Assembly: GCF_000425785.1 (NCBI RefSeq)
Contig: NZ_KE384450.1
Span: 124,001 to 188,000, forward strand
DNA: 64,000 nt
Origin: Pseudomonas taiwanensis DSM 21245
GTDB lineage: Bacteria; Pseudomonadota; Gammaproteobacteria; Pseudomonadales; Pseudomonadaceae
Direction of reading: 5' to 3'
In this document: one piece after another, positions 32,595-40,572 of the stretch
Numbering within the stretch: position 1 is the stretch's first letter
Layout of the letters: each line of letters starts with the position of its first letter
The notes under the pieces: generated by a model
What the model was told of the DNA's origin: nothing
Databases searched by the model: none
What the model saw: the letters and a program-made list of their open reading frames with translations, nothing else
Program-made: the position numbers and the translations under genes

Positions 32595-35048
32595 TTAGAA
32601 CAGATCCATCGGCGCTGCTTCATCCGCTGGCAGCGGGCTACCTGGCGCTGCGCCATTGCCCAGTTCATCCACCGAGGGCGGTGAGTCTTCGGCCTTGAAC
32701 AGCTCGAAGTAGGCGTTCGGCGTGCTTGGCGAGGCGGCACGACCGCTGATGGGGTCGACCCGCAGGCTGAGAATGCCTTCCGGCTCGGCCGGCGCATGGT
32801 TGGGCTTGTCCTTCAGCGCCGCGCCCATGAAGTTCATCCAGATGGGCAGGGCCACGGTGCCGCCATATTCGCGGCGGCCAAGGGTTTCCGGCTGGTCGAA
32901 ACCGACCCATACCGTGGTGATGTAGTCGGCGTTGTAACCAGAGAACCAGGCGTCCTTGGACTCGTTGGTAGTACCGGTCTTGCCTGCCAGGTCGGTACGG
33001 CCCAGGGCCAGCGCACGACGGCCGGTGCCTCGCTTGATCACGTCCTGAAGCATGCTGGTCAGGATGTAGGTGGTGCGGCCATCAATGATCTGCTCGGCAG
33101 CCACCGGTGCTTGTGGGGTCGGTGCGACCTGGCCGTAGCTGGACGGTGCTTCACCTGGCATCGCGGCCGTGCTGATCGGCTGCTCCGGCGCAGCCAGACC
33201 TGCATGGTCTTCGGCGCCTTGCGGGACGCGTGCCGGATTGGCGGTGAACAGGGTCTCGCCGTTGCGGCTCTCGATGCGCTCGATCAGGTAGGGGTTGATC
33301 TTGTAGCCGCCATTGGCAAAGGTGCTCCAGCCGGTGGCGATTTCCATGGGCGTCAGGGTTGCGGTCCCCAGCGCCAGCGACAGGTTGCGCGGCAAGTCCT
33401 GCTTGTTGAAGCCGAACTTGGCGATGTAATCGATGGTGCGGTCCACGCCCATCGCCTGCAGCAGGCGGATCGACACCAGGTTTCGCGACTTGTACAGGGC
33501 TTCGCGCATGCGAATCGGCCCCAGGAACGTGTTGGTGTCGTTCTTCGGACGCCAGACCTTGTCCAGGTACTCATCGACGAACACGATCGGCGCATCGTTG
33601 ACCAGGCTGGAGGCGGTGTAGCCGTTGTCCAGCGCAGCGCTATAGATGAAGGGCTTGAAGCTCGAGCCCGGTTGGCGCTTGGCCTGCATCGCGCGGTTGT
33701 AGTTGCTTTGCTCGAACGAGAAGCCGCCGACCAAGGCGCGGATCGCGCCGTTGTAAGGGTCGAGGGTCACCAGAGCGCTTTGTGCGCCGGGAACCTGGCT
33801 GAACTTGAGCTTGCCATCATCCAGGCGCTGCAGGCGCACCAGGTCGCCGATCTGGGCGACATCGGCCGGCGATTGAGGCGCACGACCCTGGGAGTTGGTG
33901 TTGATGAACGGGCGGGCCCATTTCATGGTGTCCCAGGAGACTTCTTCTTCCTGGCCGCCACGGGTGAGCACTTTCAGGCCGCTCTTCTCGACCCGGGTAA
34001 CGATGGCAGGCTCAAGCCCGCCCAGGGTGCGCTGCTTGTTAAGCTCTTGCAGCCAGGCTGCCTGGGTCTTGCCCGGGAAACGTGCCTCGGGGCCGCGGTA
34101 GCCGTGGCGCTCATCGTAATCGGAAAGCCCATTGAGGACGGCCTTGTTGGCCATTTCCTGCATGTCGCTCGGCACCGTGGTGGTCACCCGGAAACCTTCG
34201 GTATAGGCATCGCTGCCGTAGCGGCCAACCATCTCGGCGCGGGCCATCTCGGCGATGTAGGGTGCATTCACCTCGGGCGTCGGCACGTGGTAGCTGGCGT
34301 TCAACGGTTCGGCCAGGGCGGCCTGGTAGCTTGCCTCGTCGATTTTGCCGAGCTTGTACATGCGGCCGAGAATCCAGTCGCGGCGCTCCTTGGCGCGTAC
34401 CGGGTTGGCCAGCGGGTTGAAGCGAGACGGAGCCTTGGGCAGGCCGGCGATCATTGCCATTTGTGCCAGGCTCACGTCACGGATCGACTTCCCGTAGTAA
34501 ACCTGAGCGGCGGCCTCGATGCCGTAGGCGCGGTTACCCAGGTAGATCTTGTTGACGTACAGCTCGAGGATCTCGTCCTTGGTCAGTTCGCGTTCGATCT
34601 GCAAGGCAAGGAGGATCTCGTTGGTTTTACGCGAGAAGCTGCGCTCGCTGGTGAGGAAGTAGTTCTTCGCCACCTGCATGGTGATGGTGCTGCCGCCGGT
34701 CTGGATGTGCCCGGACTTTACCAGCTGGCTCGCAGCGCGCATCAGGCTGCTTGGGTCGACGCCATAGTGGTTGAGGAAATTGTCGTCCTCGGCAGACAGA
34801 AGCGCCTGAATGAACTGTGGGGGAATTTCCGCGAAACGAATCGGCGAGCGGCGCATTTCGCCGAACTCGGCAATCAGCTTGCCGTCGCTGCTGTACACCC
34901 TGAGCGGGATCTGCAACTGGATACTTCTGAGCGATTCGACCGAGGGCAGGCTGGGACTAAGATACAGAAACGCACCGCTCACACCGAGTACGAGCGCGCA
35001 GGTGACTGCGACGAGTGACCACCAGAAGAACTTCAGCAGGCGTATCAA
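32595..35048 (-). CDS. ponA: Class A penicillin-binding protein 1A
   Basis: PBP1A both polymerises glycan strands and cross-links peptides. The 817-residue protein has a short cytoplasmic tail, one membrane helix (about residues 8-30), a GT51 domain with catalytic Glu87 (SAEDDNFLNH) and the GGSTITMQVAKNYFL motif, an OB-like insert, and the transpeptidase domain with Ser462 (SSFK), and the KTG motif in AGKTGTTNESKDAWF. The C-terminal tail is acidic and proline-rich. It is divergent from the pilus operon, an arrangement shared with P. aeruginosa. Confidence 0.97.
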   Translation of the reverse strand: MIRLLKFFWWSLVAVTCALVLGVSGAFLYLSPSLPSVESLRSIQLQIPLRVYSSDGKLIAEFGEMRRSPIRFAEIPPQFIQALLSAEDDNFLNHYGVDPSSLMRAASQLVKSGHIQTGGSTITMQVAKNYFLTSERSFSRKTNEILLALQIERELTKDEILELYVNKIYLGNRAYGIEAAAQVYYGKSIRDVSLAQMAMIAGLPKAPSRFNPLANPVRAKERRDWILGRMYKLGKIDEASYQAALAEPLNASYHVPTPEVNAPYIAEMARAEMVGRYGSDAYTEGFRVTTTVPSDMQEMANKAVLNGLSDYDERHGYRGPEARFPGKTQAAWLQELNKQRTLGGLEPAIVTRVEKSGLKVLTRGGQEEEVSWDTMKWARPFINTNSQGRAPQSPADVAQIGDLVRLQRLDDGKLKFSQVPGAQSALVTLDPYNGAIRALVGGFSFEQSNYNRAMQAKRQPGSSFKPFIYSAALDNGYTASSLVNDAPIVFVDEYLDKVWRPKNDTNTFLGPIRMREALYKSRNLVSIRLLQAMGVDRTIDYIAKFGFNKQDLPRNLSLALGTATLTPMEIATGWSTFANGGYKINPYLIERIESRNGETLFTANPARVPQGAEDHAGLAAPEQPISTAAMPGEAPSSYGQVAPTPQAPVAAEQIIDGRTTYILTSMLQDVIKRGTGRRALALGRTDLAGKTGTTNESKDAWFSGYNADYITTVWVGFDQPETLGRREYGGTVALPIWMNFMGAALKDKPNHAPAEPEGILSLRVDPISGRAASPSTPNAYFELFKAEDSPPSVDELGNGAAPGSPLPADEAAPMDLF

Positions 35049-35113
35049 GGCTTTTGGGTGTCCAGGTTGAGGAGTGAATTGCGCGTGGGTCCGGCGGACA
35101 AAAAACGCTGGGC

Positions 35114-35119
35114 ATTATA
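35114..35119 (-). promoter_or_regulatory. Candidate -10 element for ponA
   Basis: TATAAT on the minus strand, 66 bases before the ponA ATG, with no convincing -35. Confidence 0.35.
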
Positions 35120-35219
35120 AGCATTTTTCGTCTTTCCGGGTGACCGGCCGGGTGGCTTGCGCAACCGTCCGGCCCATCAGGCCAGGTTGTGGTCTGCCCA
35201 TTGAAGCAAGGAAACAAGG

Positions 35220-36110
35220 ATGTTTGGACGCTTCGGCAAGGATGCCGGTTCATTGTTGGGGGTGGAAATCACCTCGGATTCCGTACGAATGCTGCAACTT
35301 CAGCGGCGACGTGGGCGCTGCCAGGTGCTGGGGTGGGCCGTAGAGCCAATCGATCTGCCTTCGGTGGGCGAACAGCTGGCGGATTCCGAGCGGATCGTGT
35401 CGGCTTTGCGGCGGGCCCATCGGCGAACAGGCATTCGTCAACGCCAGGTTGCCATGGCCCTGCCGGCGAACCAGGTGATCTGCAAGGTGTGCCAGTTGCC
35501 CGCAGGTCAGTCTGAAACCGAGCTCGAAGCGCAATTGCTGCTCGATGCCGATCAATTGTTTCCCTTCCCGCTTGAAGACCTGGCGTTGGACTTTCAGATA
35601 TTGGGTGCTTCTCCGGTGCAGCCCGGTACGCTGGACGTCATGGTGGTGGCTTGCAGGCAGAGCGCCCTCGACCCGTTCGAGGCGCTGTTCCTCGATGCCG
35701 GCCTGGTGCTTGAGGTGGTGGAGGTCGACAGCCTGGCCTTGCAGCGGATGCTGCCGAAGCCCGGTGCCGATGATCTGGCTTTGGTCCGGATCGAGAGGGG
35801 CAGTGCGACCTTGCATTACTGGCCCCAAGGCGCGTTGCCGCAACGCCGGGAGGTGCAGTTAGCGCCGCCCGCCACCCGGGAGCAGGTGCGCTGTGCCGTG
35901 CAGCAGCTGCTGGACGAGCATGTGTCGGTCAGCGACATTCTGGTCGCCAGTCATGCCCCTCCCGAGCCAGGGCTGTTCCCTGAGTGGCGGACGCAGCGTG
36001 TGGCCCCTTGCCGGCGACTTCCGCCAAGGCCTGGCCTGGGTAATTGCAGCGAGACGTTGGTCCTTGCCTATGCCCTGGCGTTAGGAGGTATGGGTCAATG
36101 CCGCGCCTGA
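35220..36110 (+). CDS. pilM: Short, divergent PilM-like type IV pilus assembly protein
   Basis: PilM is the cytoplasmic actin-like protein that binds the N-terminus of PilN. This 296-residue version keeps the PilM start (GKDAGSLLGVEITSDSVRML), the AMALPANQVICK strand and the LLLDADQLFPFPLEDLALDF segment, and an ending like that of PilM (TLVLAYALAL). It is about 60 residues shorter than the 354-residue P. aeruginosa protein. The phosphate-binding segments of the actin fold look lost: the position of DIGAT reads RIERGSA and the AGGTA-like loop reads VASHA. The reading frame is intact. The stop overlaps pilN by 13 bases. Confidence 0.82.
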   Translation: MFGRFGKDAGSLLGVEITSDSVRMLQLQRRRGRCQVLGWAVEPIDLPSVGEQLADSERIVSALRRAHRRTGIRQRQVAMALPANQVICKVCQLPAGQSETELEAQLLLDADQLFPFPLEDLALDFQILGASPVQPGTLDVMVVACRQSALDPFEALFLDAGLVLEVVEVDSLALQRMLPKPGADDLALVRIERGSATLHYWPQGALPQRREVQLAPPATREQVRCAVQQLLDEHVSVSDILVASHAPPEPGLFPEWRTQRVAPCRRLPPRPGLGNCSETLVLAYALALGGMGQCRA

Positions 36111-36634
36111 ACCTGCTGCCTTGGCGTGAACGGCATCGACAGGCCGCGCTCAAGCGATTCAAGGTCTCCTTGGTTGCCAGTGGGGCCCTGGCTTTGTGCC
36201 TGGTGATCGCGCTCGATCAGCTCGCTCGCCAGCGTGTGCAGCGTCAACTTGCGCTCAACCAGCACAAGGAGGCGAAGCTTGCCGAGTTGGGTGAGCGAAT
36301 GCAGTTGCTTGAGGAATCCCAGGCGGCCCTTGCGTCACTGCGCGAACAGCTCCAGGCGCTGGAAGGGCTACGGGCGGAGCAAGGTGTCCTGCAGGCCGTG
36401 TTCGTCGATCTGGAACGCGCTATTGCGCAGGGCGTTCAACTGACCGAGCTGAAGCTCGTGGATGGGCGACTGCGGATCGTCGGGCTCGCGGGGTCTGGTG
36501 CGCTGCTGGCCCAGTTGCTGCGCGATCTGGAGCGCTCATCGGTGTTGCTCGATCTTCAGCTGCACAGGGTCAGGAGCGTGCCGGGTGGTGACGAATTCTT
36601 GCTCGTGGCTCAGGTGCGAGCGTCCTGGTCATGA
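36098..36634 (+). CDS. pilN: Type IV pilus assembly protein PilN
   Basis: PilN is a bitopic inner-membrane protein that connects PilM to PilO. The 178-residue protein starts with the PilM-binding motif (MPRLNLLPWRE), has a membrane helix at about residues 22-40, a coiled-coil stretch rich in Leu/Glu/Gln and a small C-terminal periplasmic domain. A strong TAGGAGGT site inside the end of pilM decides the start at 36098. It overlaps pilO-pilP by four bases. Confidence 0.9.
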   Translation: MPRLNLLPWRERHRQAALKRFKVSLVASGALALCLVIALDQLARQRVQRQLALNQHKEAKLAELGERMQLLEESQAALASLREQLQALEGLRAEQGVLQAVFVDLERAIAQGVQLTELKLVDGRLRIVGLAGSGALLAQLLRDLERSSVLLDLQLHRVRSVPGGDEFLLVAQVRASWS

Positions 36635-37638
36635 GGAGGCTGCAGGCAGTGGACTGGCAGGGGCTCGTGGGGCGCTCCACGGCTTTCAGGGTGCTTGTGC
36701 CCGTCGGTCTGGCGTTGACGGTGCTCATGCTGGGTGGCTTGCTCAGGTGGCCGGAGCTGCGTGAGCGCCAAGGCTTGCAGCTGGCCAGGCACGCGCAGTT
36801 GGAGCAAGAGCATCGGTCCAGGGTCGGGCAGTTGCAAACGCTGGCTGGTGCGCAGGAGGCGCTCAGCGATGCCGAGCGGCGTTTGGATCAGGCGCGCTGG
36901 AGCCTTGCAGCCGGCGAAGGCATGAGTGACCTGCTCGATCGGTTGGTGACTTCCGGGCATACGCAGGGGTTGCACATCGAACAACTGGATGTGCTCGATC
37001 ACGTCATGCAGGCCGGCTACCGCCAGACGCCTTTGAATGTGCAGGTGGTGGGGCGCTACTCGGTGGTGCGGCAATGGCTGGACGACTGGCTCGGCCAAGT
37101 GCGCCTGTTACGGCCCGCTGATATGACGTTGTCAGCGGTAGAAGGTCGCCCAGGGATGTTACGACTGCGCTTGCAAGTGCACACCTACCATGCCGAAGCG
37201 CCCGAGCCGGCCAATGAGTGGCTGGCCCAAATACCTGCAAAGGCCCAACCCCTGGCTCCAGTGGTCGATCCGTTTGCCGCGTGGTCGAGTCGTTCGCCTC
37301 GGGTCGGGCTGGAGGGCATGCCTCTGGCGCAACTGGAAATGGTCGGCAGTCTTGCGCGTGGACATACATACGAAGCCTTGTTGCTGGCTGCTGGGCAGCT
37401 GCACCGCGTGCGTGCCGGTGACCGGCTGGGGCGAGACGAAGGCATTGTGGTGCGAATCGACGAACGATCGACGCAAGTGCGCGAGCGCCTCTACCTGGGC
37501 GGCGCCTGGCAGGCGCGTACGGTTGTTCTGGCGATGCGCAAGCGCCTGGAAGAGGGGAGCAGGGAAGACGATGAAATGCCTGTTGAGGTGGATCGCGGCG
37601 GCGTTGTTGGTAGTCCCGCCGGTCATGGCGGCGCCTGA
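36631..37638 (+). CDS. PilO-PilP fusion protein of the type IV pilus alignment complex
   Basis: The 335-residue protein joins two proteins that are normally separate. Residues 1 to about 188 look like PilO: cytoplasmic tail, membrane helix at about 21-40, coiled coil, and a ferredoxin-like domain (QTPLNVQVVGRYSVVRQWLDDW). Residues about 210-305 look like the PilP homology domain (GLEGMPLAQLEMVGSL, HRVRAGDRLG, a final TVVLAMR strand). The lipoprotein signal peptide that PilP normally carries is missing, so the PilP domain is tethered through the PilO helix instead. The last 68 bases overlap the pilQ start, and the extra 30-residue charged tail lies in that overlap. Confidence 0.85.
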   Translation: MRRLQAVDWQGLVGRSTAFRVLVPVGLALTVLMLGGLLRWPELRERQGLQLARHAQLEQEHRSRVGQLQTLAGAQEALSDAERRLDQARWSLAAGEGMSDLLDRLVTSGHTQGLHIEQLDVLDHVMQAGYRQTPLNVQVVGRYSVVRQWLDDWLGQVRLLRPADMTLSAVEGRPGMLRLRLQVHTYHAEAPEPANEWLAQIPAKAQPLAPVVDPFAAWSSRSPRVGLEGMPLAQLEMVGSLARGHTYEALLLAAGQLHRVRAGDRLGRDEGIVVRIDERSTQVRERLYLGGAWQARTVVLAMRKRLEEGSREDDEMPVEVDRGGVVGSPAGHGGA

Positions 37639-38839
37639 CCGGGGGGAGCCGCTGTCGCTGAATTTCCAGGATGTGCCCGTGCGCTCAGTGTTGCAGGTGA
37701 TGGCCGACTACGCGGGCATCAACCTGGTAGCCAGCGATGCCGTGCAAGGCAACATCACGTTGAGATTGCAGGATGTGCCGTGGGATCAGGCGCTGGAGCT
37801 GGTGTTGCGCAGCAAGGGGCTGGGCCGTCGCCAAGAGGGCAATGTGTTGCTTGTGGCGCCGGCCGCCGAGTTGGCCGAGCAGTCCCGGGGCGAGCGGATC
37901 GGGCAGGAGCTGGAGGCTCAGTTGCAGCCCCTGAGCCGGGCATTGCTGCCCATCCACCATGCCAAGGCTTCTGAACTTGTCGAGTTGCTCCAGGCGACCC
38001 TGGCGGACGACGGTATTCTGACCGGTCGCGGCAGCCTGGCGGTCGATGCGCGTACCAACACGCTGATCGCCCACCAGCCAGCCGATAGGCTGGCCGAATT
38101 GCGCAGATTGGTGGCCGAACTGGACGTGCCGCTGCGGCAAGTGGCGATCGAGGCGCGCATCGTCGAGGCCAATGTCGACTACGAAAAGAGCCTGGGCGTG
38201 CGCTGGGGTGGACCGCTGTATGGCGAAACGGCGCAGTTGGGTCGTGATTTGTTCGTTGACTTGGGGGTAGACAGGGCGACCTCCGGGGTGGGGTTGGGCT
38301 TGCTGCGCGCGGAAGTGCTGCTGGATCTTGAGCTCAGTGCCATGGAGAAAAGCGGCAACGGCGAAATCATCTCGCAGCCCAAGGTGGTGACGGGCGACAA
38401 GGAAACCGCCAGAATTCTCAAAGGCACCGAAGTGCCATATCAGGAGACCAGCAAGAGCGGCGCCACGTCTGTCGCTTTCCGCGAGGCATCGTTGTCCCTC
38501 GAGGTCACGCCGCAGATCACCCCAGACGGCAAGGTGATCATGGCAGTCAGAGTGACCAAGGACGAGCCGGACTACGTCAACGCCTTGAACGACGTGCCTC
38601 CGATCCGCAAGAACGAGGTCAATGCCAGGGTTCGTGTAGCTGATGGCGAAACGATAGTGATCGGCGGAGTCTATTCGACCACGCAAAACAAAGTGATCGA
38701 CAAGGTGCCATTTTTTGGCGATCTGCCGTATGTTGGGCGGCTGTTTCGACGCGATGCATTACAAGAGAAAAAATCCGAGCTGCTGGTCTTCCTGACTCCG
38801 CGTATCATGAGTGACCAGGCGATTGCTGTGAGTCGTTGA
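37571..38839 (+). CDS. pilQ: Short type IV pilus secretin PilQ
   Basis: PilQ forms the outer-membrane channel for the pilus. The 422-residue protein has a signal peptide (to about MAAPD), one STN/N0-like domain (LSLNFQDVPVRSVLQVMADYAGINLV), an N1 domain and the secretin core with VEVTPQITPDG-type and SELLVFLTPRIM endings. It lacks the N-terminal AMIN domains of the 714-residue P. aeruginosa PilQ, which bind peptidoglycan. I used the ATG at 37571, which begins the signal peptide inside the end of the pilO-pilP frame. It ends four bases before aroK. Confidence 0.9.
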   Translation: MKCLLRWIAAALLVVPPVMAAPDRGEPLSLNFQDVPVRSVLQVMADYAGINLVASDAVQGNITLRLQDVPWDQALELVLRSKGLGRRQEGNVLLVAPAAELAEQSRGERIGQELEAQLQPLSRALLPIHHAKASELVELLQATLADDGILTGRGSLAVDARTNTLIAHQPADRLAELRRLVAELDVPLRQVAIEARIVEANVDYEKSLGVRWGGPLYGETAQLGRDLFVDLGVDRATSGVGLGLLRAEVLLDLELSAMEKSGNGEIISQPKVVTGDKETARILKGTEVPYQETSKSGATSVAFREASLSLEVTPQITPDGKVIMAVRVTKDEPDYVNALNDVPPIRKNEVNARVRVADGETIVIGGVYSTTQNKVIDKVPFFGDLPYVGRLFRRDALQEKKSELLVFLTPRIMSDQAIAVSR

Positions 38840-38843
38840 TTCT

Positions 38844-39362
38844 GTGCGAAATTTGATACTTGTGGGGCCCATGGGCGCTGGAAAGAGCACCATCGGGCGC
38901 CTGTTGGCCAAAGAGTTGCGCCTGCTGTTCAAGGATTCCGACAAGGAAATTGAATTGCGAACCGGCGCCAACATCCCGTGGATCTTCGACAAAGAGGGCG
39001 AACCGGGCTTTCGTGACCGTGAGCAGGCGATGATCGCCGAGCTCTGCGGCCTCGATGGCGTGGTCCTGGCGACCGGCGGTGGTGCTGTGTTGCGCGAAGC
39101 CAACCGTCAGGCCCTGCATCGGGGCGGGCGGGTCATCTACCTGCATGCGTCGGTCGAGCAACAGGTCGGCCGGACAGCGCGGGACCGGAATCGCCCGTTG
39201 TTGCGCACAGCCAATCCGGAAGCGACCCTGCGAGCCTTGCTCGAAGCTCGCGACCCGCTCTACCGTGAAATCGCTGACGTGGTGGTGGAAACCGACGAGC
39301 GGCCGCCACGCATGGTCGTGCTCGATATCCTGGAGCGCTTGCAGCAGTTGCCGCCCCGGTAA
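38844..39362 (+). CDS. aroK: Shikimate kinase
   Basis: AroK phosphorylates shikimate at the 3-hydroxyl in the route to chorismate. The 172-residue P-loop kinase starts with a GTG codon and has Walker A GPMGAGKST, the substrate-binding DKEIE segment, GFRDREQAMI and the GGGAVLRE motif, plus the lid arginine in ARDRNRPLL. It lies four bases after pilQ, so it may be part of the pil transcript, and is followed by aroB. Confidence 0.96.
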   Translation: MRNLILVGPMGAGKSTIGRLLAKELRLLFKDSDKEIELRTGANIPWIFDKEGEPGFRDREQAMIAELCGLDGVVLATGGGAVLREANRQALHRGGRVIYLHASVEQQVGRTARDRNRPLLRTANPEATLRALLEARDPLYREIADVVVETDERPPRMVVLDILERLQQLPPR

Positions 39363-39459
39363 GCCGGGACTATTCTCGGCGTCCGGCGCCGAGGCGAGGT
39401 TCAACGTCACCGCGTGGGTCGCTCTACCGACGCCGCGCCAAAGTACATTGTGGGGATAC

Positions 39460-40557
39460 ATGCAGACACTAAAGGTCGACCTGGGTGAGCGTAGCTACCC
39501 GATCTACATTGGCGAAGGCCTGTTGGACCAGCCTGAATTGCTGGCACCCCACATTGCCGGGCGGCAAGTCGCCATCGTCTCCAATGAGACCGTCGCGCCT
39601 CTGTACCTCGAACGCCTTGCCAATACCCTGGGCGCCTACTCGGTGCTTCCTGTGGTGTTGCCGGACGGCGAGGCCCACAAGAACTGGGAAACCCTGCAAC
39701 TGATCTTCGACGCGCTGTTGACCGCCCGCCATGACCGTCGTACCACCGTGGTAGCCCTGGGTGGCGGCGTGATCGGCGACATGGCCGGTTTTGCGGCCGC
39801 CTGTTACCAGCGTGGTGTCGACTTCATCCAAGTGCCCACCACCCTGTTGTCGCAGGTCGACTCCTCCGTAGGTGGCAAGACAGGGATCAATCACCCGCTG
39901 GGCAAGAACATGGTCGGTGCCTTCTATCAGCCCAACGCGGTGCTGATCGACACCACCAGCCTCAAGACCTTGCCCCAGCGTGAGCTGTCCGCCGGCCTGG
40001 CTGAAGTGATCAAGTACGGCCTGATCTGCGACAAGCCTTTCCTGGACTGGCTCGAACAGAATATGAAAGCCCTGCGCGCCCTGGAGCCTGCGGCCTTGAC
40101 CGAAGCCATCCGTCGCTCCTGTGCGGCCAAGGCGGCCGTGGTCGGTGCCGACGAGCGCGAGTCCGGCGTACGGGCGACCCTGAACCTTGGGCATACCTTT
40201 GGCCACGCCATCGAAACCCACATGGGTTATGGTGTCTGGCTGCACGGCGAAGCCGTGGCAGCGGGCACGGTAATGGCCCTGGAAATGTCCATGCGCCTTG
40301 GCTGGATCGACCAGCCGGCGCGGGACCGCGGAATCCGCCTGATGCAGGAAGCAGGTTTGCCGGTGGTGCCACCACAGGAAATGACCCCGGCGCATTTCAT
40401 GGAGCATATGGCGGTCGACAAGAAGGTGCTCGACGGTCGCCTGCGTCTGGTGCTGTTGCGCCAGCTGGGTGAAGCCGTGGTAACCGACGACTATCCGAAA
40501 GAGATTCTTCAGGCCACGCTGTCGGCGGACTACCGCGCGATCGTGGCCCAGCTTTGA
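39460..40557 (+). CDS. aroB: 3-dehydroquinate synthase
   Basis: AroB cyclises DAHP to 3-dehydroquinate using NAD and a divalent metal. The 365-residue enzyme has the NAD-binding GGGVIGDMAGFAAA segment, QVPTTLLSQVDSSVGGKTGIN, the metal-binding histidines in LGHTFGHAIE and the HGEAVAAG motif. I chose the ATG at 39460, which gives the normal length; longer in-frame starts run back into aroK. It lies 97 bases after aroK and 15 before the SPOR-domain gene, the conserved aroK-aroB-damX order. Confidence 0.97.
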   Translation: MQTLKVDLGERSYPIYIGEGLLDQPELLAPHIAGRQVAIVSNETVAPLYLERLANTLGAYSVLPVVLPDGEAHKNWETLQLIFDALLTARHDRRTTVVALGGGVIGDMAGFAAACYQRGVDFIQVPTTLLSQVDSSVGGKTGINHPLGKNMVGAFYQPNAVLIDTTSLKTLPQRELSAGLAEVIKYGLICDKPFLDWLEQNMKALRALEPAALTEAIRRSCAAKAAVVGADERESGVRATLNLGHTFGHAIETHMGYGVWLHGEAVAAGTVMALEMSMRLGWIDQPARDRGIRLMQEAGLPVVPPQEMTPAHFMEHMAVDKKVLDGRLRLVLLRQLGEAVVTDDYPKEILQATLSADYRAIVAQL

Positions 40558-40572
40558 GGTTGTGACAGCGCA

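Noticed and set aside
35220..36110. Frameshifted or truncated pilM
   Set aside because: The frame is open to a stop that overlaps pilN, and the C-terminus still resembles the family; it looks like a shorter version rather than a broken gene.
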